A DNA stretch of 64,000 nucleotides from Enterobacter asburiae (GTDB lineage Bacteria > Pseudomonadota > Gammaproteobacteria > Enterobacterales > Enterobacteriaceae), in the NCBI GenBank assembly GCA_011754535.1, contig JAAQVN010000001.1, positions 1,178,001 to 1,242,000 on the forward strand. The letters are read 5' to 3'. The notes under the pieces are model-generated. The model made no database searches. It was given only the letters and a program-made list of their open reading frames with translations, and had not been told where the DNA came from. A program made the position numbers and the translations under genes. Within the stretch, counting starts at the first letter, position 1, and the number at the start of each line of letters is the position of its first letter. Positions 11,689 through 21,887 of the stretch are shown here, piece by piece.

Positions 11689-13617
11689 ATGAGTTATCAG
11701 GTGTTAGCCCGTAAATGGCGACCACAAACCTTTGCTGACGTTGTCGGTCAGGAACATGTGCTGACGGCCCTGGCGAACGGCTTGTCGCTAGGTCGCATCC
11801 ATCACGCCTATCTTTTTTCCGGCACCCGCGGCGTCGGTAAGACCTCTATTGCCCGTTTGCTGGCGAAAGGTCTCAACTGCGAAACCGGGATCACCGCCAC
11901 CCCTTGCGGCGTGTGCGATAACTGCCGGGAGATCGAGCAGGGGCGTTTTGTCGATCTGATTGAGATTGACGCCGCCTCGCGCACCAAAGTGGAAGATACC
12001 CGCGATCTGCTCGACAACGTGCAGTACGCCCCGGCGCGTGGCCGCTTCAAGGTCTACCTGATCGATGAAGTGCACATGCTGTCGCGCCACAGTTTTAACG
12101 CCCTGCTGAAAACGCTGGAAGAGCCGCCCGCGCACGTTAAATTCCTGCTGGCGACCACCGATCCGCAAAAGCTGCCGGTCACGATCCTGTCGCGCTGCCT
12201 GCAGTTCCATCTGAAGGCGCTGGACGTTGAGCAGATCCGCGCGCAGCTTGAGCACATTCTCGATGAAGAGAATATTGTCCACGAACCGCGCGCCCTGCAG
12301 CTGCTGGCCCGCGCGGCGGACGGCAGCCTCCGTGATGCGCTGAGCCTGACCGATCAGGCGATTGCCAGCGGTGACGGTAAGCTCTCCACCGAGGCGGTCA
12401 GCACCATGCTCGGCACGCTGGATGACGATCAGGCGCTGTCGCTTATCGAAGCGATGATTGCCGCCAACGGTGAGCGCGTGATGTCGCTGGTCGACGCCGC
12501 CGCGGGGCGGGGGATTGAATGGGAAGCGCTGCTGGTCGAGATGCTCAGCCTGCTGCACCGCGTGGCGATGCTGCAGCTTTCACCGTCCGCCATCGGTGCG
12601 GACATGGCCGCCATTGAACAGCGGATGCGTGAACTTGCCCGCACCGTGCCGCCTGCCGACGTACAGTTGTATTACCAGACGCTGCTGATTGGCCGCAAAG
12701 AGCTGCCGTTAGCGCCTGATCCACGTATGGGCGTTGAAATGACGCTGCTGCGCGCGCTGGCGTTCCACCCGCGTATGCCGTTGCCGGAGCCTGAAGTGCC
12801 GCGGCAGTCTTTCGCCCCGGTCGCCCCTACGGCGGTGATGTCGCCGCAGCAGGTGCCACCGCAGCCGACACCGCCGCCGCAGCAAAACGTGCCGCTGTCG
12901 GATGCCACCAGTTCGGTGCTTGCCGCACGCAGCCAGCTGCAGCGTGCGCAGGGAGTAACCAAACCAAAAAAGAGTGAACCGGCAGCGCCAGGAAGAGCGC
13001 GGCCGGTCAACAACGCCGCGCTTGAACGACTGGCCTCGGTAACGGAGCGCGTACAGTCGCGTCCGGCACCGTCCGCGCTCGAGCAGAAAGCCCCGGTGAA
13101 AGAAGAGGCTTACCGCTGGAAGGCAACCACCATTACTGAAACGGTGAAGGAAGAGGTCGCCACGCCAAAAGCGCTGAAAAAGGCGCTGGAGCATGAGAAA
13201 ACGCCGGAGCTTTCCGCGAAGCTTGCCGAAGAGTCTATCGCGCGGGACGCCTGGGCCGCCGAGGTCAGCAAACTCCAGCTGCCGAAGCTGGTGGAGCAGG
13301 TCGCGCTGAACGCCTGGAAAGAGCAGGACGGCAATCAGGTGCGTCTGCACCTGCGTCCGGGCCAGCGGCACCTCAATTCCCCTGGCGCGCAAAAGGCGCT
13401 GGCCGAGGCGCTTGCTGCTTTACAGGGCTCACCGGTTGAATTGACTATCATTGAAGATGATAATCCGGCAGTGAAAACGCCGCTCGAGTGGCGCCAGGCC
13501 ATTTATGAAGAGAAGCTCGCGCAGGCGCGCGAGGCGATAATTGCGGATAACAACATTCAGACCCTGCGCCGGTTCTTCGACGCCGATCTGGATGAAGAGA
13601 GTATTCGCCCCATTTGA
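11689..13617 (+). CDS. dnaX: DnaX, DNA polymerase III tau subunit (gamma by frameshift)
   Basis: Tau is the clamp-loader ATPase that also couples the polymerase cores to DnaB helicase. The 642-residue product starts at MSYQVLARKWRP; an ATG 15 bases upstream is rejected by family length (643 in E. coli). Walker A GTRGVGKTS lies near residue 45, a Cys4 zinc module at about 64-79 (NCETGITATPCGVCDNC), and Walker B/sensor IDEVHMLS near 125. A Pro-rich linker follows, then the tau-specific C-terminal domains binding DnaB and polymerase. An intact frameshift signal at 12950-13007 gives the short gamma form. ybaB and recR follow. Confidence 0.97.
   Translation: MSYQVLARKWRPQTFADVVGQEHVLTALANGLSLGRIHHAYLFSGTRGVGKTSIARLLAKGLNCETGITATPCGVCDNCREIEQGRFVDLIEIDAASRTKVEDTRDLLDNVQYAPARGRFKVYLIDEVHMLSRHSFNALLKTLEEPPAHVKFLLATTDPQKLPVTILSRCLQFHLKALDVEQIRAQLEHILDEENIVHEPRALQLLARAADGSLRDALSLTDQAIASGDGKLSTEAVSTMLGTLDDDQALSLIEAMIAANGERVMSLVDAAAGRGIEWEALLVEMLSLLHRVAMLQLSPSAIGADMAAIEQRMRELARTVPPADVQLYYQTLLIGRKELPLAPDPRMGVEMTLLRALAFHPRMPLPEPEVPRQSFAPVAPTAVMSPQQVPPQPTPPPQQNVPLSDATSSVLAARSQLQRAQGVTKPKKSEPAAPGRARPVNNAALERLASVTERVQSRPAPSALEQKAPVKEEAYRWKATTITETVKEEVATPKALKKALEHEKTPELSAKLAEESIARDAWAAEVSKLQLPKLVEQVALNAWKEQDGNQVRLHLRPGQRHLNSPGAQKALAEALAALQGSPVELTIIEDDNPAVKTPLEWRQAIYEEKLAQAREAIIADNNIQTLRRFFDADLDEESIRPI
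12950..13007 (+). promoter_or_regulatory. dnaX: Programmed -1 frameshift signal in dnaX
   Basis: The three parts known from E. coli are all here. An internal Shine-Dalgarno-like AGGGAG (12950-12955) is ten bases before the slippery heptamer A AAA AAG (12966-12972, in phase with CCA AAA AAG). A stem with arms ACCGGC (12978-12983) and GCCGGT (13002-13007) follows. Slipping by -1 reads GAG then TGA at 12975-12977, ending a gamma protein of about 429 residues. Confidence 0.93.
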
Positions 13618-13655
13618 TCGTGAGTCTGACTTACGGTTGTAATCCTTAAACGTGA

Positions 13656-14002
<347 letters not shown>

Positions 14003-14003
<1 letters not shown>

Positions 14004-14608
14004 TGCAAACCAGTCCGCTGCTCACGCAGTTAATGGAAGCGCTGCGCTGCCTGCCGGGCGTTGGCCCGAAGTCGGCGCAGCGCATGGCGTTTACGCTATT
14101 GCAGCGCGACCGCAGCGGCGGGATGCGCCTGGCGCAGGCTTTGACCCGCGCCATGTCAGAAATTGGTCACTGTGCGGATTGCCGCACCTTTACCGAGCAG
14201 GACGTGTGTAACATCTGTACGAACCCGCGTCGTCAGGAAAACGGTCAGATTTGCGTGGTGGAGAGTCCGGCGGACATCTACGCCATCGAACAAACCGGGC
14301 AGTTTTCGGGTCGCTACTTCGTGCTGATGGGGCATCTCTCCCCGCTCGACGGCATTGGCCCGGATGATATCGGTCTTGACCGCCTTGAACAGCGTCTTGA
14401 GTCCGAAACGATCAAAGAGGTGATCCTCGCCACCAACCCAACGGTGGAAGGGGAGGCAACCGCCAACTACATCGCCGAGCTGTGCGCGCAGTACGGCGTT
14501 GATGCCAGCCGCATCGCCCACGGCGTGCCGGTGGGCGGCGAGCTGGAGATGGTCGATGGCACCACGCTGTCGCACTCGCTGGCCGGACGCCACAAGATTA
14601 TTTTCTGA
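14003..14608 (+). CDS. recR: RecR, recombination mediator
   Basis: RecR works with RecF and RecO to load RecA on gapped DNA coated by SSB. The 201-residue protein has an N-terminal helix-hairpin-helix ([14 protein letters not shown], about 15-28), a Cys4 zinc finger ([16 protein letters not shown], about 57-72), and a Toprim domain with [12 protein letters not shown] (about 83 on) and the [13 protein letters not shown] segment. Length and start agree with E. coli. It overlaps ybaB by one base. Confidence 0.97.
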
Positions 14609-14613
14609 CCAAA

Positions 14614-14637
14614 CGGAGGCTGCGCGCGCGGCCTCCG
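14614..14637 (+). terminator. Terminator after recR
   Basis: CGGAGGC and GCCTCCG arms with a GCGCGC loop lie six bases after the recR stop. A short A/T stretch follows, and the next bases form the htpG promoter. Confidence 0.6.
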
Positions 14638-14666
14638 CTTGAAAATTTCTCCCCTTATCCCCATCT
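14638..14666 (+). promoter_or_regulatory. Sigma-32 heat-shock promoter of htpG
   Basis: CTTGAAA (14638-14644), a 14-base spacer, and CCCCATCT (14659-14666) match the sigma-32 (RpoH) consensus at every conserved position with standard spacing. It lies about 50 bases before htpG. Confidence 0.9.
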
Positions 14667-14718
14667 CTCCCTCAACGTTTTAAAACCCCATTAAATGGCA
14701 TTGTTGAGGTCGACTTAG

Positions 14719-16593
14719 ATGAAAGGACAAGAAACCCGTGGTTTCCAGTCAGAAGTAAAACAGCTTCTGCACCTGATGATCCATTCCCTGTATTCCAACA
14801 AAGAAATTTTCCTGCGTGAGCTGATTTCCAACGCCTCCGATGCGGCGGACAAGCTGCGCTTCCGCGCGCTGTCCAACCCGGATCTGTACGAAGGCGACGG
14901 CGAGCTGCGCGTGCGCGTCTCTTTCAACAAAGAGAACCGCACCCTGACCATCGCCGATAACGGCATCGGGATGAACCGCGACGAGGTGATCGACCACCTC
15001 GGAACCATCGCCAAATCCGGCACCAAAGCGTTCCTCGAGTCCATGGGCTCTGACCAGGCGAAAGACAGCCAGCTGATCGGCCAGTTCGGCGTCGGTTTCT
15101 ACTCGGCGTTCATTGTGGCCGACAAAGTTACCGTGCGCACCCGTGCGGCGGGCGACAGCGCCGAGAACGGCGTGCTGTGGGAATCCAAAGGGGAAGGCGA
15201 GTACACCGTTGATGACATCACCAAAGCGGATCGCGGGACTGAAATCACCCTGCACCTGCGCGAAGGCGAAGACGATTTCCTGAACGACTGGCGCGTGCGC
15301 TCCATCATCAGCAAGTATTCCGATCACATCGCCCTGCCGGTGGAGATTGAAAAACAGGAAGAGAAAGACGGTGAAACCGTGGTCTCCTGGGAGAAGATCA
15401 ACAAGGCTCAGGCGCTGTGGACGCGCAACAAGTCGGAAATTAAAGACGACGAATACAACGAGTTCTACAAGCACATCGCCCACGACTTTACCGACCCGCT
15501 GACCTGGAGCCACAACCGTGTGGAAGGTAAGCAGGAGTACACCAGCCTGCTGTACATCCCGGCGCAGGCGCCGTGGGACATGTGGAACCGCGATCACAAG
15601 CACGGCCTGAAGCTGTACGTGCAGCGCGTGTTCATTATGGACGACGCCGAGCAGTTCATGCCGAACTACCTGCGCTTTGTACGCGGTCTGATAGATTCCA
15701 ACGATCTGCCGCTGAACGTTTCGCGTGAAATTCTGCAGGACAGCACCGTCACCCGTAACCTGCGCAACGCCCTGACCAAACGTGCGCTGCAGATGCTGGA
15801 AAAACTGGCGAAAGACGATGCCGAAAAATACCAGACCTTCTGGAAACAGTTCGGCCTGGTGCTGAAAGAAGGCCCGGCTGAAGACATGGCGAACGTTGAA
15901 ACCATCGCCAAACTGCTGCGCTTTGCCTCTACGCACACCGACTCCTCCGCGCAGACCGTGTCGCTGGAAGAGTACATCTCCCGTATGAAAGAAGGGCAGG
16001 AGAAGATTTACTACATCACCGCCGACAGCTACGCGGCGGCGAAGAGCAGCCCGCACCTGGAGCTGCTGCGTAAGAAAGGCATCGAAGTGCTGCTGCTTTC
16101 TGACCGCATCGACGAGTGGATGATGAACTACCTGACCGAGTTCGACGGGAAGGCGTTCCAGTCTGTCGCTAAAGCGGACGAATCCATCGACAAGCTGGCT
16201 GATGAAGTGGACGAAAGCGCGAAAGAAGCCGAGAAGGCGCTGGAGCCGTTCGTTGAACGCGTGAAAACCCTGCTGGGTGACCGCGTGAAAGAGGTGCGCT
16301 TCACGCATCGTCTGACCGACACCCCGGCGATTGTCACCACCGATGCCGACGAAATGAGCACCCAGATGGCGAAGCTGTTCGCCGCGGCGGGCCAGGCGGT
16401 GCCGGAAGTGAAATATATCTTTGAGCTTAATCCGGATCATCCGCTGGTGAAACGCGCCGCGGATACCCAGGACGACGCCCGCTTTGCCGAGTGGGTTGAA
16501 CTGCTGCTGGATCAGTCCCTGCTGGCCGAGCGCGGCACGCTAGAGGATCCTAACCTGTTCATTAAACGTGTGAATGCGCTGCTGCTGGCGTAA
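14719..16593 (+). CDS. htpG: HtpG, bacterial Hsp90 chaperone
   Basis: HtpG is a cytoplasmic dimeric ATP-driven chaperone. The 624-residue protein, same length as in E. coli, shows the GHKL ATPase motifs: the segment around [14 protein letters not shown] with its ATP/Mg-binding Asn (about residue 33), DNGIGM (about 80) and [11 protein letters not shown] (about 119). Middle and C-terminal dimerisation domains follow. A sigma-32 promoter lies directly upstream. The gene stands alone between recR and adk, and palindromic repeat copy 3 follows it. Confidence 0.98.
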   Translation: MKGQETRGFQSEVKQLLHLMIHSLYSNKEIFLRELISNASDAADKLRFRALSNPDLYEGDGELRVRVSFNKENRTLTIADNGIGMNRDEVIDHLGTIAKSGTKAFLESMGSDQAKDSQLIGQFGVGFYSAFIVADKVTVRTRAAGDSAENGVLWESKGEGEYTVDDITKADRGTEITLHLREGEDDFLNDWRVRSIISKYSDHIALPVEIEKQEEKDGETVVSWEKINKAQALWTRNKSEIKDDEYNEFYKHIAHDFTDPLTWSHNRVEGKQEYTSLLYIPAQAPWDMWNRDHKHGLKLYVQRVFIMDDAEQFMPNYLRFVRGLIDSNDLPLNVSREILQDSTVTRNLRNALTKRALQMLEKLAKDDAEKYQTFWKQFGLVLKEGPAEDMANVETIAKLLRFASTHTDSSAQTVSLEEYISRMKEGQEKIYYITADSYAAAKSSPHLELLRKKGIEVLLLSDRIDEWMMNYLTEFDGKAFQSVAKADESIDKLADEVDESAKEAEKALEPFVERVKTLLGDRVKEVRFTHRLTDTPAIVTTDADEMSTQMAKLFAAAGQAVPEVKYIFELNPDHPLVKRAADTQDDARFAEWVELLLDQSLLAERGTLEDPNLFIKRVNALLLA

Positions 16594-16617
16594 TTGACCA
16601 CGCCCCCCTGGTCTTCT

Positions 16618-16650
16618 CCCTCTCCCCGTGGGAGAGGGCCGGGGTGAGGG
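16618..16650 (-). repeat. Palindromic repeat, copy 3 (htpG-adk)
   Basis: CCCTCTCCCCGTGGGAGAGGG followed by CCGGGGTGAGGG. The flank GCACCAGACCGCACAA matches the outer flank of copies 4 and 5, so the full unit is longer than the hairpin. Confidence 0.85.
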
Positions 16651-16754
16651 CACCAGACCGCACAACTCCAAATAATCTCCCCCCATTAACCGTTTCAGCC
16701 TTCCCGCCTTCCTTGAGCGATGCCCATTCTGGTGGTATTGTTTAGCGCTTTTGA

Positions 16755-17432
<678 letters not shown>

Positions 17433-17441
17433 TTGCGCGCC

Positions 17442-17465
17442 TCTCACCCGGGCTCCCGGGTGAGA
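17442..17465 (+). terminator. Terminator after adk
   Basis: A perfect inverted repeat, TCTCACCCGGG and CCCGGGTGAGA, starts ten bases after the adk stop. It is followed by AATATTCT rather than a clean T run. Confidence 0.75.
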
Positions 17466-17556
17466 AATATTCTCATCTCACCTATTACAGCAATGGGTTT
17501 CGTTTAAACGCATTTCCGCTACAATTGACAACCTATCAAATGGTTAAGAGGCGTGA

Positions 17557-18519
17557 ATGAGTCAGGCGAAAACCGGCATCCTGCTTGCCAATCTGGGCAC
17601 TCCAGAAGCACCCACTCCAGACGCGGTAAAACGCTATCTGCGACAATTTTTAAGCGACACGCGCGTCGTGGATTTTCCGAGACTGCTGTGGTGGCCGCTG
17701 CTGCGTGGCGTCATTCTGCCGATTCGCTCTCCGCGCGTTGCCAAACTCTATCAGTCCGTCTGGATGGAAGAGGGCTCGCCGCTGATGGTGTACAGCCGTC
17801 GTCAGGAAAAAGCGCTGGCCGCCCGCCTGCCGGAGATGCCCGTCGCGCTCGGTATGAGCTACGGCAAACCGTCCCTGAAAAGCGCGGTGGACTCGCTGCT
17901 GGCGCAGGGGGTGGACCATATCGTCGTGCTGGCGCTTTACCCGCAGTACTCCTGCTCGACGGTGGCCGCCGTCTGGGACGAGCTGGCCCGCATTCTGGCA
18001 ACCCGCCGCCGCATTCCTGGCGTGACCTTTATTCGCGATTACGCTGATAACGAGCTTTATATTAAAGCACTTGCCAACAGCGCCCGTGCGTCGTTTGAAA
18101 AACACGGCGAGCCGGATCTGCTGCTGCTTTCCTACCACGGGATCCCTCAGCGTTTCGCTAATGAAGGGGATGATTACCCGCAGCGCTGCCGCGATACCAC
18201 GCGCGAGCTGGTCTCCGCCCTCGGCCTGCCGCCGGAGAAGGTGATGATGACCTTCCAGTCGCGCTTTGGCCGTGAGCCGTGGCTGACGCCGTACACCGAT
18301 GAAACCCTTAAAATGCTCGGCGAGAAGGGCGTGAAGCACATCCAGGTGATGTCACCGGGCTTTTCGGCAGACTGTCTGGAAACGCTGGAGGAGATCGCGG
18401 TGCAAAACCGGGAGTTTTTCCTTGAGGCCGGGGGCGAAAAGTATGAGTACATTCCGGCGCTTAACGACTCGCCTGAACATATCGACATGATGGTCTCGCT
18501 GGTGACGAACAGCCGCTGA
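17557..18519 (+). CDS. hemH: Ferrochelatase
   Basis: HemH inserts Fe2+ into protoporphyrin IX, the last step of protohaem synthesis, at the inner face of the membrane. The 320-residue protein has [14 protein letters not shown] at the N-terminus, the catalytic His in SYHGIPQRF (His194), and the acidic motif [13 protein letters not shown] (Glu275). Length matches E. coli. Its downstream neighbour here is gsk; the E. coli esterase gene aes is absent from the 62 bases between them. Confidence 0.97.
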   Translation: MSQAKTGILLANLGTPEAPTPDAVKRYLRQFLSDTRVVDFPRLLWWPLLRGVILPIRSPRVAKLYQSVWMEEGSPLMVYSRRQEKALAARLPEMPVALGMSYGKPSLKSAVDSLLAQGVDHIVVLALYPQYSCSTVAAVWDELARILATRRRIPGVTFIRDYADNELYIKALANSARASFEKHGEPDLLLLSYHGIPQRFANEGDDYPQRCRDTTRELVSALGLPPEKVMMTFQSRFGREPWLTPYTDETLKMLGEKGVKHIQVMSPGFSADCLETLEEIAVQNREFFLEAGGEKYEYIPALNDSPEHIDMMVSLVTNSR

Positions 18520-18581
18520 TCGCACTCCGGGCCGGGTTTGTGCTACCATTCCCGGCCCATATTCTTCGTACAGTTCAGACC

Positions 18582-19886
18582 ATGAAATTTCCCGGTAAAC
18601 GCAAATCTAAACATTACTTCCCCGTTGATGCCCGCGATCCGCTCCTGCAGCAAATCCAGCCAGAAAATGAAACCAGCGCGGCGTGGGTCGTCGGTATCGA
18701 TCAGACGCTGGTGGACATTGAAGCGAAAGTCGATGATGCGTTTGTCGCCCGTTACGGTCTGAGCGCCGGTCACTCGCTGGTCATTGAGGACGACGTTGCC
18801 GAAGCGCTGTACCAGGAGCTGGTGCGCGAAAACCTGATTACCCATCAGTTTGCCGGTGGCACCATCGGCAACACCATGCACAACTACTCCGTGCTGGCAG
18901 ACGACCGCTCGGTGCTGCTCGGCGTGATGTGCAGCAATATCGAAATCGGGGGCTACGCCTACCGTTACCTGTGCAACACCTCCAGCCGTACCGATCTGAA
19001 CTATCTCCAGGGCGTTGACGGGCCGATTGGCCGCTGTTTTACGCTGATCGGTGAGTCCGGCGAACGTACCTTTGCCATCAGCCCGGGTCATATGAACAAG
19101 CTGCGCGCGGAAAGCATTCCCGAAGAGGTGATCGCGGGCGCCTCTGCGCTGGTTCTGACCTCCTACTTGGTGCGCTGTAAGCCGGGCGAGCCGATGCCGG
19201 AAGCGACCATGAAGGCGATTGAGTACGCCAAAAAGTACGATGTGCCGGTGGTGTTAACCCTGGGCACGAAATTCGTGATTGCCGATAACCCGGAGTGGTG
19301 GCAGGCGTTCCTGAAAGAGCACGTCTCGATTCTGGCGATGAACGAAGAAGAGGCCGAAGCGCTGACCGGTGAAAGCGATCCGCTATTGGCGTCTGATAAA
19401 GCGCTGGACTGGGTGGACCTGGTGCTCTGCACCGCCGGCCCTGTCGGGCTGTATATGGCGGGCTTCACTGAGGAAGAGAGCAAACGCAAAACCCAGCACC
19501 CGCTGCTGCCGGGCGCGATTGCCGAGTTCAACCAGTACGAGTTCAGCCGCGGCATGCGCCATAAAGATTGCGTGAACCCTCTGCGTATCTACTCCCACAT
19601 CGCGCCGTACATGGGCGGGCCGGAGAAGATCATGAACACCAACGGTGCGGGTGACGGCGCGCTGGCCGCGCTGCTGCACGACATTACCGCTAACGCCTAC
19701 CACAAAACCAACGTGCCGAACTCCAGCAAGCACAAGTTCAGCTGGCTGACCTATTCGTCGCTGGCGCAGGTGTGTAAATATGCCAACCGCGTGAGCTATC
19801 AGGTGCTGAACCAGCATTCACCGCGCTTAACGCGTGGGCTGCCGGAACGGGAAGACAGCCTTGAAGAGGCTTATTGGGACAGGTAA
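18582..19886 (+). CDS. gsk: Inosine-guanosine kinase
   Basis: Gsk phosphorylates inosine and guanosine in purine salvage. It is a PfkB/ribokinase-family protein of 434 residues. The start MKFPGKRKSKHYFPVD at 18582 matches E. coli; an earlier in-frame ATG adds 14 residues. The signature NTNGAGDGALAALLHDI near residue 360 contains the catalytic Asp. It stands alone and ends in a strong terminator. Confidence 0.97.
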   Translation: MKFPGKRKSKHYFPVDARDPLLQQIQPENETSAAWVVGIDQTLVDIEAKVDDAFVARYGLSAGHSLVIEDDVAEALYQELVRENLITHQFAGGTIGNTMHNYSVLADDRSVLLGVMCSNIEIGGYAYRYLCNTSSRTDLNYLQGVDGPIGRCFTLIGESGERTFAISPGHMNKLRAESIPEEVIAGASALVLTSYLVRCKPGEPMPEATMKAIEYAKKYDVPVVLTLGTKFVIADNPEWWQAFLKEHVSILAMNEEEAEALTGESDPLLASDKALDWVDLVLCTAGPVGLYMAGFTEEESKRKTQHPLLPGAIAEFNQYEFSRGMRHKDCVNPLRIYSHIAPYMGGPEKIMNTNGAGDGALAALLHDITANAYHKTNVPNSSKHKFSWLTYSSLAQVCKYANRVSYQVLNQHSPRLTRGLPEREDSLEEAYWDR

Positions 19887-19890
19887 AAGC

Positions 19891-19918
19891 AAAACGGCAA
19901 CCTGTGGTTGCCGTTTTT
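19891..19918 (+). terminator. Rho-independent terminator of gsk
   Basis: AAAACGGCAACC and GGTTGCCGTTTTT around a TGT loop, five bases after the gsk stop, give a canonical stem with a T run. Confidence 0.92.
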
Positions 19919-19928
19919 AGTGTTTGTT

Positions 19929-19973
19929 CCCTCTCCCTGTGGGAGAGGGTTAGGGTGAGGGCATCAGGCCGCA
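19929..19973 (-). repeat. Palindromic repeat, copy 4 (gsk-ybaL)
   Basis: CCCTCTCCCTGTGGGAGAGGG then TTAGGGTGAGGGCATCAGGC, with the extended CGCA flank. It lies between the convergent gsk and ybaL genes, six bases from the ybaL stop. Confidence 0.85.
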
Positions 19974-19978
19974 CCAAA

Positions 19979-21655
19979 TTACCCCGTAACAGCCTCTTCA
20001 GCTGGCGGTTTCGCCAGCAGCGTCAGCATCGTATTCGCAATTTCGCGCTCGCCCATCACCACCTGATTTGCACCGCGCTCGGTAATGTACTCCACCTCGT
20101 CGTCATAGTGTGCACGGGCGATAATCTCAATTGTTGGGCACTTTTCGCGCGCGGAGGCCACAATCTCGCCCGCTTCATAGCCGTTCGGAATCGTCAGCAA
20201 TAGCCAGCGGGCACAGTCCAGATGCGCCAGCTCCATGATCTCTTCGTTCGCCGCATTGCCCAGCACCGCGCGAATACCGCGCTCGCGCAGTTCGTCGACG
20301 CGGGTGCGCGACGTTTCTATCACCACCAGCGGGATCCCTTGCGCCATCAGCTTCTCACCGAGCAGGCTGCCGACGCGGCCAAAGCCCACCAGCAGGGCAT
20401 GGTTACAGATATCTACCGGGATCTGCTTCTCTTCCTCGATGGCCTCTTCAAGCGTTTGTTCTTCCAGCGTTTCGGTTTTATCGAGGTATTTTTCCAGCAG
20501 GGCAAACAGTACCGGGTTCAGCATAATCGACAGAATCGCTCCCGCCAGCACCAGATTTTGCCCGGCCTGCGGCAGCAGGTTGAGGGCCATACCCAGACCG
20601 GCGAGGATAAAGGCGAACTCACCAATCTGCGCCAGGCTGGCGGCGATGGTCAAAGCCGTCCGCGGGGAGTGGCCGAACATCCGCACCAGGAAGAAGGCGG
20701 CGAGCGACTTACCAAAGATGATGATCGCCAGCGTGCCCAGCACGGCCAGCGGCTGGTGAATCAGAACCATCGGATCAAACAGCATGCCGACGGAGACAAA
20801 GAACAACACGGCGAAGGCGTCGCGCAGCGGCAGGGTATCGTGCGCCGCGCGGTGGCTCAGCTCGGACTCGTTCAGCACCATCCCGGCGAAGAAAGCGCCC
20901 AGCGCGAAGGAGACATCAAACAACTCGACAGCGCCAAAGGCAATGCCCAGCGCCAGCGCCAGCACGGAGAGGGTAAACAGCTCGCGGGAGCCGGTCGCCG
21001 CGCTGCGGGACATGATCCACGGCACCAGACGCCGGCCCACCAGCATCATGATGGCGATAAACGCCACCACCTTGCCGATGGTGATGCTCATGTCCAGCGC
21101 CAGCGAGGCGAAGCCGATGTTCTCTTTTTCCATCATTCCGGCGACGGCGGGCAGCAGGACCAGCGTCAGCACCATCACCAGATCTTCCACAATCAGCCAG
21201 CCGATCGCGATCTGCCCGCGCTGGCTGTCTATCAGTTGCCTCTCTTCAAGCGCGCGCAGCAGCACCACGGTACTGGCGGTTGAGAGGCACAGCCCAAATA
21301 CGATGCCGGTCATCAGCGACCAGCCAAGCACTGCGGAAAGCGCCATCCCCAGCAGCGTCGCCACCCCTATCTGGGCGAGCGCTCCTGGTATGGCAATCGA
21401 CTTTACCGCCATCAAATCCTTCAGGGAGAAGTGCAGACCGACGCCAAACATCAGCAGGATCACGCCCAGTTCCGCCAGCTCAGGCGCCAGTTTGGTATCC
21501 GCCACGAAGCCTGGCGTGAAAGGTCCCGCCAGTACACCCGCTAACAAATAGCCGACAAGAGGAGAAATACGCAGCTTATTGGCAATCATGCCAAGGATAA
21601 AAGCGAGCACAAGTCCACCAACAATGGTGGTAATAAGCGGTGTGGCGTGGTGCAT
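19979..21655 (-). CDS. ybaL: YbaL, CPA2-type cation:proton antiporter with TrkA-N domain
   Basis: YbaL resembles the glutathione-gated K+/H+ antiporters KefB and KefC; its substrate is not established. The 558-residue protein has about twelve N-terminal membrane segments (to about 385), then a cytosolic RCK/TrkA-N domain with the nucleotide-binding fold LLVGFGRVGSLLGEKL at about 417. Length matches E. coli YbaL. It is co-oriented with fsr upstream but separated by about 230 bases. Confidence 0.94.
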   Translation of the reverse strand: MHHATPLITTIVGGLVLAFILGMIANKLRISPLVGYLLAGVLAGPFTPGFVADTKLAPELAELGVILLMFGVGLHFSLKDLMAVKSIAIPGALAQIGVATLLGMALSAVLGWSLMTGIVFGLCLSTASTVVLLRALEERQLIDSQRGQIAIGWLIVEDLVMVLTLVLLPAVAGMMEKENIGFASLALDMSITIGKVVAFIAIMMLVGRRLVPWIMSRSAATGSRELFTLSVLALALGIAFGAVELFDVSFALGAFFAGMVLNESELSHRAAHDTLPLRDAFAVLFFVSVGMLFDPMVLIHQPLAVLGTLAIIIFGKSLAAFFLVRMFGHSPRTALTIAASLAQIGEFAFILAGLGMALNLLPQAGQNLVLAGAILSIMLNPVLFALLEKYLDKTETLEEQTLEEAIEEEKQIPVDICNHALLVGFGRVGSLLGEKLMAQGIPLVVIETSRTRVDELRERGIRAVLGNAANEEIMELAHLDCARWLLLTIPNGYEAGEIVASAREKCPTIEIIARAHYDDEVEYITERGANQVVMGEREIANTMLTLLAKPPAEEAVTG

Positions 21656-21852
21656 TCCGTCTCCTTTCGTGGTGGGGGTTCCATTTTTGGCGTAAATACC
21701 AAAAAGCCAGGTAATAGTTTATGACAATTTTTACCCTTATGTTTATGAATAATTGTTGAAGTTTGAATAAAACGGCAATATGCACGTAAAAAAGCGCATA
21801 TTGATAAATTCAGTGAGGGGATAAAGAGGAAACCCTTATGGCGTAAGGGGGG

Positions 21853-21883
21853 AAGGTAGCCAAAGCAAAACTTTAGCTACCCT
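21853..21883 (-). terminator. Terminator after fsr
   Basis: The arms GGTAGC and GCTACC around CAAAGCAAAACTTTA, with flanking AAGG/CCTT pairing, lie five bases past the fsr stop on the reverse strand. Confidence 0.6.
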
Positions 21884-21887
21884 TTAT

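Noticed and set aside
14749-16440. Long open frame of 563 codons antisense to htpG
   Set aside because: It mirrors the codon pattern of htpG, has no ribosome binding site and a low-complexity His/Arg/Val-rich product; a shadow of G+C-rich coding DNA.
20222-21283. 353-codon frame antisense to ybaL
   Set aside because: Gln/His-rich shadow of a hydrophobic membrane protein gene.
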